Source: Lysobacter sp. Root916
GTDB taxonomy: Bacteria; Pseudomonadota; Gammaproteobacteria; Xanthomonadales; Xanthomonadaceae
DNA: 64,000 bases
Direction of reading: 5' to 3'
NCBI RefSeq assembly: GCF_001429785.1
Contig: NZ_LMJF01000014.1
Coordinates: forward strand, 96,397-160,396
This document shows positions 52,307 through 61,295 of this stretch, one piece after another. The stretch's first letter is position 1, and every line of letters begins with the position of its first letter. A program made the position numbers and the translations under genes. Under the pieces are notes generated by a model. The model searched no databases. It was not told the origin of the DNA and saw nothing but the letters and a program-made list of their open reading frames with translations.

Positions 52307-55210
52307 ATGCCGAAACAAACGCCCCTGCCTTTCCCCAACGCCGAGCCGGCCCGTCCGGACGGCGCCACGCCCAGCGCGACCACCGCCGACGACAGTCTGG
52401 TCGAGCCCGGAGCCGACCCGGCGACCGCGCCTGACGCCAGCGAAGCCGACATCTTCACCGCCGAAGCCGGCACGTTGGCCGACGTAAGCGCGGACGCCGC
52501 AGCGCCAGAGCACGCCCCGGCAGAGGCCGAGCGGCCGCCGGCCGCCGAAATCGCAGCCGCCGACCGCGCTGCTACCGAGCACGACCCGGACCAGCCCGAA
52601 CTGCCGATGCCGCCGCCTCCGCCGCCCGTGGTCGAGACGCGTGCGCTGCCGCCGGCGCGCCGCCCCTGGTGGGCCAAGCTGCTGGGCCGCCTGATGGCGC
52701 CGTGGGTGCAGCTGACCATCGAGCCCAAGTCGCCGTCCGAGCATGTGGCCGAGGAATGGAACGGCCGCCCGGTCTGCTACGTGCTCGAGGACTACGGCCT
52801 GTCCAATGCGCTGATCCTGGAGCGCGCCTGCCGCGAGAGCGGCCTGCCCTCGCCGCTGCAACCGCTGCCGGGCGATCCGCTCGGCCGCAAGCGCGCCTAT
52901 GTCGCGCTGTCGCGCCGCAACGCCGGCGGCACCCTGGCGCCGCTGCAATCCCTGGGCGAATCGCTGGGCGCGGCCACGCCGCAACCGCCGCCGGCCAAGA
53001 CCCACTCCGGCTCGCTCGCGCGCCTGCTCGATGCGCACCGCGCCGATCCGGAACTGGACGTGCAACTGGTGCCGGTGTCGATCTTCGTCGGTCGTGCGCC
53101 CGATCGCAGCACGGGCTGGTTCTCGGTGCTGTTCTCGGAAAACTGGACCCTGGTCGGCCGCTTCCGCCGCCTGCTCGCGATCCTGCTCAACGGCCGCCAT
53201 ACCCTGGTGCGGTTTTCGCCGCCGGTCTCGCTGCGCGGCATCGTCGGCGAAGGCCTGCCGGCCGAACGCACGGTGCGCAAACTCTCGCGCGTGCTGCGCA
53301 CCCACTTCCGCCGCATCCGCGCCGCGGTCATCGGCCCGGATCTGTCGACCCGCCGCCTGCTGGTCGATCAGGTGCTCGCGTCCGAACCGGTCAAGGACGC
53401 GATCGCCGACCAGGCCCGACGCGACAACAGCTCGCCGGTCGACGCCTGGAAGAAGGCGCACGCGATCGCCTACGAGATCGCGGCCGACTATTCGCATCCG
53501 GTGGTGCGCTCGGCCAGCTTCCTGCTCACTCCGGTCTGGAACCGCATCTACCGCGGCGTGCTGGTCCATCACCTGGACAAACTCAAGCAGGAAGCGCCCG
53601 GCTTCGAAGTGGTCTACGTGCCCTGCCACCGCAGCCACATGGACTATCTGCTGCTGAGCTACCTGCTCTACACCAAGGGCATCGTGCCGCCGCACATCGC
53701 CGCCGGCGCCAATCTCAACCTGCCCGTGGTCGGCACCATCCTGCGCAAGGGCGGCGCGTTCTTCCTGCGTCGCAGCATCCGCGGCAGCGCGCTGTATTCG
53801 GCGGTGTTCTCCGAATACGTGGCGCAGCTGGTCGCGGGCGGCTATTCGATCGAATACTTCATCGAAGGCGGGCGCTCGCGCACCGGCCGACTGCTGCCGC
53901 CCAAGGGCGGCATGATCGTGATGACCGTGCGCGGCTTCCTGCGCCAGCCCACCCGGCCGGTGCTGTTCCAGCCGGTCTACATCGGCTACGAGAAGCTGAT
54001 GGAAGGCAACAGCTACCTCGACGAGCTGTCCGGCAAGCCCAAGGAAAAGGAATCGATCTGGCAGCTGCTGTGGGGCATCCCCAAGGTGCTGCGCTCCAAC
54101 TACGGCCAGGTGGTGGTGAACTTCGGCGAGCCGATCCGGCTCAACGACGTGCTCGCCGAGCACGCGCCGGAATGGGACGGCCGACCGGTCGGCGAGGACG
54201 ACAAACCGCAGTGGCTGTCGGACACCGTCGCCGCGCTGGCCGAACGCATCCAGGTCAACGTCAACCGCGCCGCCGACGTCAATCCGATCAACCTGCTGGC
54301 GCTGGCCCTGCTGTCCACGCCCAAGCACGCCATGGGCGAGGCCGACCTGCTGGCCCAGATCGCGCTGTCCAAGACCCTGCTGGCCGAGCTGCCGTATTCC
54401 GACCGCGTCACCGTCACCCCGCACACGCCGCAGGAAATCGTCGCCCACGGCGAAGAGATCAACGTGCTCGAGCGCATCGCCCATCCGCTGGGCGACGTGT
54501 TGGGCGTGGACGGCGAAGACAAAGCGGTGCTGCTGAGCTACTTCCGCAACAATGTGCTGCACCTGTTCACCGGGGCGTCGTGGATCGCGTGCTGCTTCCA
54601 GCACAACCGCCGCATGAGCCTGGCCGGCGTGCTGCGCCTGGGCCGCAGCGTGTACCCGTTCCTGCAGGCCGAGCTGTTCCTGCCCTGGACCGAGGACGAA
54701 TTCGCCCAGCGCCTGACGCTGACGGTCGAGGTGTTCATCCGCGAAGGCCTGCTGGAACGCGTGAGCGACGACGACGGCGGCATCCTGGCACGCAACGCCG
54801 GCCAGACCGACGAAGTGTTCCGCCTGCGCGCGATCGGCCACTCGCTGCAACAAGCCTTCGAGCGCTACTACATCGCCATTTCGGTGCTGGTGAAGAACGG
54901 CCCGGGCACGATGTCGGCGGGCGAACTGGAAAGCCAGTGCCAGCTGGCCGCGCAGCGCCTGTCGCTGCTGTACGCGCCGGCCGCCCCGGAGTTCTTCGAC
55001 AAGACCCTGTTCCGCGGCTTCATCCAGAAGCTGCGCGAGCTCAAGCTGGTCTGGCCCGACAGCAACGGCAAGCTCGCCTTCGACGCGCGTCTGGATGCCT
55101 GGGCCAAGGACGCCAAGGTCATCCTCGGCCGCGAACTGCGCCACACCATCGAGAAGATCAGCCCCGAGATGGCCAAGCCGGCCGCGACGGATAACGTCGA
55201 ACCGGCCTAA
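52307..55210 (+). CDS. plsB: Glycerol-3-phosphate 1-O-acyltransferase PlsB
   Basis: 967 residues from ATG 52307 (upstream ATGs at 52298 and 52289 are possible). PlsB acylates sn-glycerol-3-phosphate at the inner membrane, the first step of phospholipid synthesis. Catalytic box CHRSHMDYLLL holds the HX4D pair His441/Asp446; the glycerol-phosphate motif GAFFLRR and EGGRSRTGRLLPPKGG and the last motif PVYIGYEK are intact. E. coli PlsB has about 807 residues. Here the first ~125 residues are a Pro/Ala/Glu-rich tail (PELPMPPPPPPVVETRA) with no fold of its own. The core from WWAKLLGRLMAPW on is complete. The upstream GGCATAATGG could contain a -10 box. Confidence 0.95.
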   Translation: MPKQTPLPFPNAEPARPDGATPSATTADDSLVEPGADPATAPDASEADIFTAEAGTLADVSADAAAPEHAPAEAERPPAAEIAAADRAATEHDPDQPELPMPPPPPPVVETRALPPARRPWWAKLLGRLMAPWVQLTIEPKSPSEHVAEEWNGRPVCYVLEDYGLSNALILERACRESGLPSPLQPLPGDPLGRKRAYVALSRRNAGGTLAPLQSLGESLGAATPQPPPAKTHSGSLARLLDAHRADPELDVQLVPVSIFVGRAPDRSTGWFSVLFSENWTLVGRFRRLLAILLNGRHTLVRFSPPVSLRGIVGEGLPAERTVRKLSRVLRTHFRRIRAAVIGPDLSTRRLLVDQVLASEPVKDAIADQARRDNSSPVDAWKKAHAIAYEIAADYSHPVVRSASFLLTPVWNRIYRGVLVHHLDKLKQEAPGFEVVYVPCHRSHMDYLLLSYLLYTKGIVPPHIAAGANLNLPVVGTILRKGGAFFLRRSIRGSALYSAVFSEYVAQLVAGGYSIEYFIEGGRSRTGRLLPPKGGMIVMTVRGFLRQPTRPVLFQPVYIGYEKLMEGNSYLDELSGKPKEKESIWQLLWGIPKVLRSNYGQVVVNFGEPIRLNDVLAEHAPEWDGRPVGEDDKPQWLSDTVAALAERIQVNVNRAADVNPINLLALALLSTPKHAMGEADLLAQIALSKTLLAELPYSDRVTVTPHTPQEIVAHGEEINVLERIAHPLGDVLGVDGEDKAVLLSYFRNNVLHLFTGASWIACCFQHNRRMSLAGVLRLGRSVYPFLQAELFLPWTEDEFAQRLTLTVEVFIREGLLERVSDDDGGILARNAGQTDEVFRLRAIGHSLQQAFERYYIAISVLVKNGPGTMSAGELESQCQLAAQRLSLLYAPAAPEFFDKTLFRGFIQKLRELKLVWPDSNGKLAFDARLDAWAKDAKVILGRELRHTIEKISPEMAKPAATDNVEPA

Positions 55211-55306
55211 GAAAGCGTGCTGGCTTCGTTTCGCGCGCGAAGCCTCGATGACAACGATTCGACATACGATTGCGCCCTTCAGCGTGCGCAGATCAATGGG
55301 GACCTT

Positions 55307-56473
55307 ATGAAACGACTCGTGGCTCTTGTCGCGCCCGTCATTGGGCTGTATGCGTTCGCGGCCTGTTCGCCAGCGCTCGCCAACGACGACGCTCAACACG
55401 GCTTTACGGAGGAGCAAACGCGGCTGGCCGCAAGCTTGCCCGTCTATGTGATACCGCAGCACCCGCGCCTGCGCCCTCAGATGTTCATCACCTCGGTGTC
55501 CGGTCCGCATGCGTCAAGCATGGGCCATATCGGAAACTTCACCATCACCGGATTCCCGCCCGCCGAGGCCGCCAGCCTGAGCGCCCTCGTGGGCGCCGGC
55601 GCTGGGGCGCAAGTGCTCTCGGCTGCGGTCATAATGGAACAAGGCCGCGGACGCGCGCAACGCAATTTCGACGCGGTCCAGCAAGCCCGCTGCGATCTAC
55701 CGGTCGATGACCTGCAGAGGGCGGTGGTCGACTCCATACGACGATCCTCATGGGGCGCCACGACCAATGCGAAAACCGACTTTTTCGTCGACGGCTCGCT
55801 CGACCGCAAGCGCTTGCCTCCCAAGGATGAACCCAGATTGGTTTTCGTCGTAGGCGCCGGCTTTTCCGTCGACTTCGCCCATCTGATGACCACTGTGGAC
55901 GTGCTCGCTTACGCTCCCGAAGGTTCCGGCTCTGCCTGGAAGCGCGAATCCCGATGGCTTTACAGCTTCGTGGCGGTTTCGGATCCGATACAGCTGGATG
56001 CGAAAACAACCGCGGACATAGACGCCATGACCCGGGCCGAGTACAGCCGTTACGCCCTCACGGGCAATGAGGCCCTGGTCAGAAAAGTCAACAACGCGGG
56101 CTTCTACGCCGAGAAGACCGAGCGACGAAAGGCCACTGTGGCTGCAACGATGCACAAGCAGAACCTGAAGGTCTCCGCGGAAACCGAATGGTCGCCGGAC
56201 GCGAGGGGATTGCGCAGCAGCCAACTGTGGGCGGAGAACGACTGTGCGCGCACGCGGGACGCGTTGGTGCGCAACACGGAGGAGATCAGTCGGATGCTCG
56301 GCGCCCTGTACGCGCAGAAACTCCCGCTGGAAAAAGCGCCAGCGGAAGCCACGCAAGCGGCCACCTCGTCGGGCCAGCGCTATATCTATGCACTTCCTGG
56401 CGGGCTGTACGTTTCCCGCAACGAGAAGCTCGCCGTGGACTTGGCTAACCGCCATTACTTGATGCCCGACTGA
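55307..56473 (+). CDS. Exported protein of unknown function
   Basis: 388 residues with a signal peptide (KRLVALVAPVIGLYAFAACSPALA, cut near residue 25; Cys19 in AFAAC might instead be lipidated). The mature part has strands VYVIPQHPRLRPQMFITSV, FVVGAGFSVDFAHLMTTVDV and RWLYSFVAVSDPIQL, and helices rich in Arg and Ala. Cysteines occur in ARCDLP and ENDCART. The protein ends in YALPGGLYVSRNEKLAVDLA. I recognise no family. Base composition is somewhat less GC-rich than plsB upstream, so it may be a later arrival. GGGGACCTT precedes ATG 55307. Confidence 0.65.
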   Translation: MKRLVALVAPVIGLYAFAACSPALANDDAQHGFTEEQTRLAASLPVYVIPQHPRLRPQMFITSVSGPHASSMGHIGNFTITGFPPAEAASLSALVGAGAGAQVLSAAVIMEQGRGRAQRNFDAVQQARCDLPVDDLQRAVVDSIRRSSWGATTNAKTDFFVDGSLDRKRLPPKDEPRLVFVVGAGFSVDFAHLMTTVDVLAYAPEGSGSAWKRESRWLYSFVAVSDPIQLDAKTTADIDAMTRAEYSRYALTGNEALVRKVNNAGFYAEKTERRKATVAATMHKQNLKVSAETEWSPDARGLRSSQLWAENDCARTRDALVRNTEEISRMLGALYAQKLPLEKAPAEATQAATSSGQRYIYALPGGLYVSRNEKLAVDLANRHYLMPD

Positions 56474-56641
56474 TGCCGATGGTCGCGGCGCGCCTGCCTT
56501 CGCCGCTATGCATCCATCGCAGTCTTGCGGTACCGGCTGGGTCCGGCGCTGGAACACGCCGGCTTCCAGGATGAGGCATCGTCCGCGGGAGAGAGTCCGG
56601 CGACGCCCTTACGTTGCGATCGTCGCCGGCGCGGCGCGCCC

Positions 56642-57466
56642 TCAGGGATGAGCCGCCTTCGCCTCGGGCAGGCCGACTTCCAGCGTCAGCGACGCGTTGT
56701 GGCTTTCCCACAAGGTCGGATCGATCTTCTCGTGGAGGGTCACGAACAGCAGGTACAGGCCCGCCTGGCTCGGACGGAACGCGATCTCGCCGGCGGCGTC
56801 GGAGCGCAGGTTGCTGTCGCGCGCGTTTTCCACGTCGTACAGATCGCCGTCGCGGTGGGTGACGTAGTGCTCGTTGTCCGCCACCACCACCATGCGCGCG
56901 TTCGGCACCGGCTTGCCGTCGCGCAGCACGCGCAGGCGCAGCTTGCCGCCCAGCATGAGACGGTTGGGTGAGGACAAGGGCACGATCTCCACGCCGGCGT
57001 TCGACGGACGCGGCGTGTACGCGGGCTCGCCCTTGGCAAGATAAGTGTCCGCGCTGCTGAAGTATTTCAGCGACGTGGCCGCGCCCTGTTTGCGCGCGAT
57101 GTCGTCGGAGAAATAGAGCTTGCCGTCCGCGGTTTCCACGGCCTTGTACGTCGGCCCCGGACGCACGCCGGTGCTGATCCGGTAGGTACCGTCGTGCGCC
57201 AGGGTCGGTTCCAGATAGACCGCACCGCGGGTTTTCGCACTGGCCTTGATCGCCGCCTGCGTGCCGTCCGGGGCGGTGATCGAGAAGTTCGGCGAGTCCA
57301 TCGCGAAGTCGGCCTGGAACGGAAACTCCGTGAAGGCCGATTCCACCTGCACGCGTGGGTTGAGCACGTTGAACTGGTTGGGCTTGAGGAAGGGCACGTG
57401 CGCGGCGGCGGACGCGGTCGCCAGGCACAGGGCCAGGCCACCGAAGGCGGTCTTCAATCGGGTCAT
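56642..57466 (-). CDS. DUF4198 periplasmic protein
   Basis: 274 residues. The signal peptide RLKTAFGGLALCLATASAAA is followed directly by HVPFLKPN, the N-terminal histidine typical of DUF4198 (CbiK-like/NikM-type) proteins, which may bind Ni, Co or Cu after signal cleavage. A middle Ig-like region includes GGKLRLRVLRDGKPVPNARM and AGEIAFRPSQAGLYLLFVTL, with an adjacent NEHYVTHRDGDLYD that adds two histidines. Homologs act near metal transporters, but none is visible here. ATG 57466 gives the export signal. It diverges from a membrane-protein gene across about 108 bp. Confidence 0.85.
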   Translation of the reverse strand: MTRLKTAFGGLALCLATASAAAHVPFLKPNQFNVLNPRVQVESAFTEFPFQADFAMDSPNFSITAPDGTQAAIKASAKTRGAVYLEPTLAHDGTYRISTGVRPGPTYKAVETADGKLYFSDDIARKQGAATSLKYFSSADTYLAKGEPAYTPRPSNAGVEIVPLSSPNRLMLGGKLRLRVLRDGKPVPNARMVVVADNEHYVTHRDGDLYDVENARDSNLRSDAAGEIAFRPSQAGLYLLFVTLHEKIDPTLWESHNASLTLEVGLPEAKAAHP

Positions 57467-57574
57467 GGGGGGTCCGGAATGGGGAGGGAATCGCGCCGAC
57501 GATTCTAGACGCTGGTCGGCCCAAGCTCGGTGCGCGCTTGCTAGGATGCGACGTCGCCCGCCAGGAAGGATCCG

Positions 57575-58834
57575 ATGAGCGTTTCCACCGCCAGCCCGGT
57601 CGCCGAGCGCGCACCCGCGCAGCACACCTGGTTGGAAATCCCGCTGCTGTCCGCGCGCCTGCTGTGGCGGCACTGGCCGGCGTTGGCGTTCTGGTTCTTC
57701 GCCCAGCGGGTCTGCTACGACCTGCTGATGAACCTGGCGGTCAAGCTGGGCGAACGCTCGGTGCTGATGTCCTTCGCCGCGCTGTCGGTGCTGATCGTGA
57801 CCCAGCTGGTCGGCACCATCTTCATGTTCCAGTCGCTGCGCCCGTCGCTGCCGATGCTGGCCCACGGAGCGGTCACGCCGGACACCAAGGCGGTGCGCAA
57901 GCAATGGATCACCGCGCTGGCGATCGCGCTGCTGCCGTTCTTCGCCTACTACGTGGGTTGGGGATTGCTGGAAGGCCTGCGCCGCTACTTCGCCACCGCC
58001 TACCTCTTCAGCGTATGGGAACGCGAGGACCTGCTGCACGTGCTCAGCCTGAAGGGCCTGTGGATCGCGCTCGCGATCGCCTGGGCGGTGCGCTGGTTCA
58101 GCCAGCGCCGCGTCAAGGCCACCGGCCATGTCTCGTGGAACGTACTGGCGACGGTGTGCGAGGCCTACTGGGTGTTCGTGGGCGTGGCCGCGATCGGCCA
58201 GGCGATCCAGACCGGCAAGGACTGGTGGCACGAACGCGCGGTGTACGTGGCGGTGGGCGAATGGTGGGAAAGCCCGACCGCGCTGTTCCAACTGTTGGCG
58301 CCGGCCAAGCGCGCCTTGGCGCCGCTGTGGGATTTCCTGACCACCGCCGCCGGCGCGGTGGCGCTGCCGCTGATCTGGCTGGCGATCACCGCGATCGTGT
58401 ACGGCATCGATCTGCGCAAGGCCCAGCGCCTGGACCAGGCGGATGCGCCGCTGGAGCGCGCGGTCGCGCGCTTCAAGTCCATGCATTTCACCTTGCGCAT
58501 GCTCGCCGACAAGGCCAGCGCGGGCTGGACCAGCAAGGGCGTGCCGGTGGTCAACAGCCTGCGCCTGGTGCTGCGCGCGGGCCTGCCGGCGCTGCTGACG
58601 CTGTGCGTGTGCTGGCAGTTGCTGGCGTATCTGGATTCGTGGTCGTGGCGCTGGATGCAGCAGCTGGTCGGCCCCAAGGATCCGGCCTGGCAGAGCGTGG
58701 AAGGCCAGATCTACGCGGTGTTCCTCAACACGCCGCTATCGTTCCGCACCTCGCTGCTGACCGACGTGCTGCGCGTGGTACTGCTGGCGGCGACCTTCGA
58801 CCGCGCGATCGCGCGCTTGCCGCGCGCGGGCTGA
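57575..58834 (+). CDS. Multi-helix membrane protein of unknown function
   Basis: 419 residues with about six hydrophobic stretches: ALAFWFFAQRVCYDLLMNLA, SFAALSVLIVTQLVGTIFMF, WITALAIALLPFFAYYVGWG, GLWIALAIAWAVRWF, AGAVALPLIWLAITAIVYGI and LPALLTLCVCWQLLAYLD. No transporter or enzyme motif is apparent. AAGGA stands 5 nt before ATG 57575. It converges with a three-gene set of single-pass proteins (58866-60720), whose stops and starts overlap. The two transcription units may encode parts of one envelope machine, but this is inference. The C-terminal third is amphipathic (PLSFRTSLLTDVLRVVLLAA). Confidence 0.7.
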   Translation: MSVSTASPVAERAPAQHTWLEIPLLSARLLWRHWPALAFWFFAQRVCYDLLMNLAVKLGERSVLMSFAALSVLIVTQLVGTIFMFQSLRPSLPMLAHGAVTPDTKAVRKQWITALAIALLPFFAYYVGWGLLEGLRRYFATAYLFSVWEREDLLHVLSLKGLWIALAIAWAVRWFSQRRVKATGHVSWNVLATVCEAYWVFVGVAAIGQAIQTGKDWWHERAVYVAVGEWWESPTALFQLLAPAKRALAPLWDFLTTAAGAVALPLIWLAITAIVYGIDLRKAQRLDQADAPLERAVARFKSMHFTLRMLADKASAGWTSKGVPVVNSLRLVLRAGLPALLTLCVCWQLLAYLDSWSWRWMQQLVGPKDPAWQSVEGQIYAVFLNTPLSFRTSLLTDVLRVVLLAATFDRAIARLPRAG

Positions 58835-58865
58835 AACGATCGCTCACGGACTTCGCGCCGCGCTC

Positions 58866-59480
58866 TTACAACGAAAAATCGAGATAACGCCCGTCGGCTT
58901 TCTTGGTGTTCTTGAACTCGATGCGCGCGCGCAGCGCGTCCGGGCGCTGACCGCGCGGCAGCACGAATGCGTGCTGGAACGCGAACGGCTGCGCCGGCAC
59001 CGCGATCACGCGCTTGAACGCGTCGTCGTAACCGCTGCCGCAGGTCTCCGGCAGGCGCGGCCCGGACAGGCGCGGCAGCGCGGCGCCGCCGGTGTCCCAG
59101 CGCCGCCCCTGGGCATCCACGATCGCGCCGCGGCATAGGTCGAGATCGCTGATCTTGGTGTCGGGATCGGGGATCACCTCGTAACGCAGCAGCAGCACCT
59201 CGGCATCCTTGCGCAGCGGGCCGCGCAGGCGCGGATCGCCGGCGATCATCGACTCGGCGGAGATCAACTTCCAGCGCGCGCCGGCGAAGGCGGTCCAATC
59301 GCCCTTGGCCGCGGTCACCGCCACGCTGGGATTGCGTTCGCGATACTGCCGCAGCGCATCGCGATAAGGCAGCCACAGCGCCAGCGCGCCCAGCACGGCG
59401 GTGCCGAGCAGCCAGCCCGCGTTGCCTCGCCACCAGCCGGTCGCGGGGGCAGCTTTCGTCGTCGTCGGTGTGGCGTTCAC
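58866..59480 (-). CDS. Single-pass membrane protein, third gene of an overlapping set
   Basis: 204 residues from GTG 59480. One membrane helix near residues 22-39 (AGWLLGTAVLGALALWLP) precedes a periplasmic domain with WTAFAGARWKLISAESM, ADVLLLRYEVIPDPDTK-like strands and two cysteines (LDLCRGA, PETCGSG) that may pair. The end is RARIEFKNTKKADGRYLDF. The GTG start overlaps the stop of the upstream gene (GTGA), so it is translated with it. It shares the plan of its two upstream neighbours: short cytoplasmic tail, one helix, about 160 residues of periplasmic beta domain. No family recognised. Confidence 0.7.
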   Translation of the reverse strand: MNATPTTTKAAPATGWWRGNAGWLLGTAVLGALALWLPYRDALRQYRERNPSVAVTAAKGDWTAFAGARWKLISAESMIAGDPRLRGPLRKDAEVLLLRYEVIPDPDTKISDLDLCRGAIVDAQGRRWDTGGAALPRLSGPRLPETCGSGYDDAFKRVIAVPAQPFAFQHAFVLPRGQRPDALRARIEFKNTKKADGRYLDFSL

Positions 59481-60109
59481 AGGCGCAGGTCCAATACGGG
59501 TTTGGCGTCAGCGATCAGCTTGCCGGCGGCGGTTTTATCCAAGCCCAAGTCGACATCGACCAGACTGTCGCCCCCCACCGGCAAACCGTTGCCCCAATAC
59601 AACTGCAGATGCGCGCCCTCGATCTGCTCCGGCGGCAGCTCGAAGAACCACGCGCCTTCCTCGGCCAGGCCCGGCGCCAGTTCGCGCTCGCTGAGGTTGA
59701 AGCCCTTGAGCTTGGGGCGTTCCTTGTTGGAAGCGACGTAAACCAATCCGTCGCGGGTGCGCAGCTGCGCGGTCAGGTAACCCGGACGCTGCATCGCTTC
59801 GACCTTGGCCAGCACCGACAGCCACACGCCGGGGCTGCGCAGGGTGCGGTCCTCGGAATCGCCGTAGTCGCCCTTGAGCAGATAGGCATGGGCGACCTTG
59901 AGCCGGCCGACCTCGACCGCGAAATTGCGCCCGACCGCGCGCGCGGCCGGCGCCGATTGCAGCAGGGGCGCATCGCGCTGTTCGTAATCGGACTGGCCCT
60001 TGCGCAGCGCGACCACCGCGACCAGCGCCAGCGCGATCCACAGCGCGTCGCGCCAACGCCAACGCAGCAGGGGCTGGCGCGGCGCGGCGGCGGGCTGCGA
60101 CGCGGTCAC
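59477..60109 (-). CDS. Single-pass membrane protein, second gene of an overlapping set
   Basis: 210 residues from GTG 60109, which overlaps the stop of the first gene (GTGA). A membrane helix at about 22-37 (DALWIALALVAVVALR) precedes a periplasmic domain with FAVEVGRLKVAHAYLLKGDY, SPGVWLSVLAKVEAMQRPGY, YVASNKERPKLKGFNLSE and LVDVDLGLDKTAAGKLIADA. Its stop overlaps the third gene in the same way. The domain contains no cysteine. The repeated GTGA junctions indicate equal amounts of the three proteins, as for subunits of one complex. No family recognised. Confidence 0.7.
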   Translation of the reverse strand: MTASQPAAAPRQPLLRWRWRDALWIALALVAVVALRKGQSDYEQRDAPLLQSAPAARAVGRNFAVEVGRLKVAHAYLLKGDYGDSEDRTLRSPGVWLSVLAKVEAMQRPGYLTAQLRTRDGLVYVASNKERPKLKGFNLSERELAPGLAEEGAWFFELPPEQIEGAHLQLYWGNGLPVGGDSLVDVDLGLDKTAAGKLIADAKPVLDLRL

Positions 60110-60720
60110 GGCGCCACCCGCCGGTCGCGCAGGTCCTGCACGGGCAGATCGAGTTTGGCCAAGGGCTCGCCCTGCATCCAGGCGCCCTCGTCGTTGAGAT
60201 GGGCCTTGGCCTTGTAGTCGCGCGCGAACAGGCCGAAGGTCTGGCGCGACGCGTAGACGTAATCCGGCGGCAGCTTCCAGACCAGATCCACGCGCTGAGT
60301 CATGCGCGGATGCAGATCGGCGATCACGCTGTGGTCGTCGGCCATCAGCAGATTGTCGGCCTGCACCGGCTCGCGCTGGGCCGATACCAGGATCAGGTCC
60401 TTGTGCGGATAACCGAAGCCGCCGAAGCTGCGCCCGGTGCGGTTCTCGATATCGGTTTGCAGCACCAGGTAAAGCTGGTTCGGTTCGACCTGCCCACCCG
60501 GACGGTAGCGCGCCACCCAGGCGCGCAGCGGCGTCACCGCCATCGCGCCGGATTGCACGCGCTGGCCGGCCGAGTACTGCGGCAGGGGCTTGGTCTGGCT
60601 CTTGGCCCGCTTGAATCCGCCCAGTGCGAAAGTGACGACCAGCGCCACCGCGGCGAGGGCGGCGGCGGCTTGCCACCACGGGTTGCGCGCCGCGCCGATC
60701 AGTTCATCCTTGTTCGCCAT
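60106..60720 (-). CDS. Single-pass membrane protein, first gene of an overlapping set
   Basis: 204 residues from ATG 60720. The N-terminus ANKDELIGAARNPWWQ leads into one helix (AAAALAAVALVVTFALGGF, about 17-35) and a periplasmic domain: MAVTPLRAWVARYRPGGQVE, LYLVLQTDIENRTGRSFG, LHPRMTQRVDLVWKLPPDYV, then LNDEGAWMQGEPLAKLDLP. The strand pattern suggests an Ig-like or carbohydrate-binding fold, not proven. Its TGA overlaps the GTG of the second gene. An upstream Met (60747) exists but has no ribosome-binding site. Operon promoter would lie in 60721-60850. Confidence 0.7.
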   Translation of the reverse strand: MANKDELIGAARNPWWQAAAALAAVALVVTFALGGFKRAKSQTKPLPQYSAGQRVQSGAMAVTPLRAWVARYRPGGQVEPNQLYLVLQTDIENRTGRSFGGFGYPHKDLILVSAQREPVQADNLLMADDHSVIADLHPRMTQRVDLVWKLPPDYVYASRQTFGLFARDYKAKAHLNDEGAWMQGEPLAKLDLPVQDLRDRRVAP

Positions 60721-60850
60721 GCAATAGCCCGTTGCGAGTGCACGCACCGTAGCACAGGGCTAGCGACCGGCTGCAGCCACGCACGTCACCAAATGCGCAC
60801 GACGGCCGCCATGCGCGCACGGCGCCGGCGGCGGCTTTCGCGAGCGGCGC

Positions 60851-61060
60851 CTAGGCCGGTTCGTCGGGAATCAAGGCGCTTTCCAGACGCGCGATGCAGT
60901 CCTTCAACCACAGCTTGCGCTTCTTCAAACGCTTGACCGTGAGTTCGTCGGCATCGGTGTCCTGGGCCAGGCGATCGATGGCTGCGTCCAGGTCGCGATG
61001 TTCCAGCCGTAGCTCGGCCAGCTTGCGTGCTATTTCGGCGGGATCGTCGCTTTCGATCAT
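60851..61060 (-). CDS. YdcH-family (DUF465) small protein
   Basis: 69 residues, a helical hairpin. The pattern RLEHRDLDAAIDRLAQDTDADELTVKRLKKRKLWLKDCI, split over residues about 18-56, with the basic KRLKKRKLWLKD and a preceding acidic helix, is the YdcH/DUF465 signature. Members are abundant cytosolic proteins of unknown function. ATG 61060 is the only Met near. It lies upstream of the overlapping membrane set on the same strand, 130 bp apart, and may or may not be cotranscribed. Confidence 0.9.
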   Translation of the reverse strand: MIESDDPAEIARKLAELRLEHRDLDAAIDRLAQDTDADELTVKRLKKRKLWLKDCIARLESALIPDEPA

Positions 61061-61295
61061 GCGCTGAGCTTAACGCGCGGCGATGGCGTCGCCATATGTC
61101 CGTCGCTCATCGCCTTACGCGCCGCCCTCCGCGCGCCGCATCGGATGCGTAAAACCGCCACACCCGTAGCACCCGAGCGGCACGCGGCCGACGCCTGTCC
61201 GCCGACTGAATAGTAAAAATTTCGTTCATATTTAGTTATAAGATCGTTTGCCTATCCTGCAACCGCGGATCGCCCGCGCACCTAAGGAGAGGTCG
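61061..61295. promoter_or_regulatory. Divergent spacer with AT-rich block
   Basis: 235 bp between the YdcH-like gene and a secreted-protein gene. The segment 61210-61250 (AGTAAAAATTTCG, TTCATATTTAGTTATAAGA) is strikingly AT-rich and is the probable promoter region; no pair of boxes with good spacing was found. Confidence 0.4.

Noticed and set aside
52112..55510. 1132-codon minus-strand frame opposite plsB
   Set aside because: Antisense shadow; Arg/Gln/Gly/His-rich without any motif.
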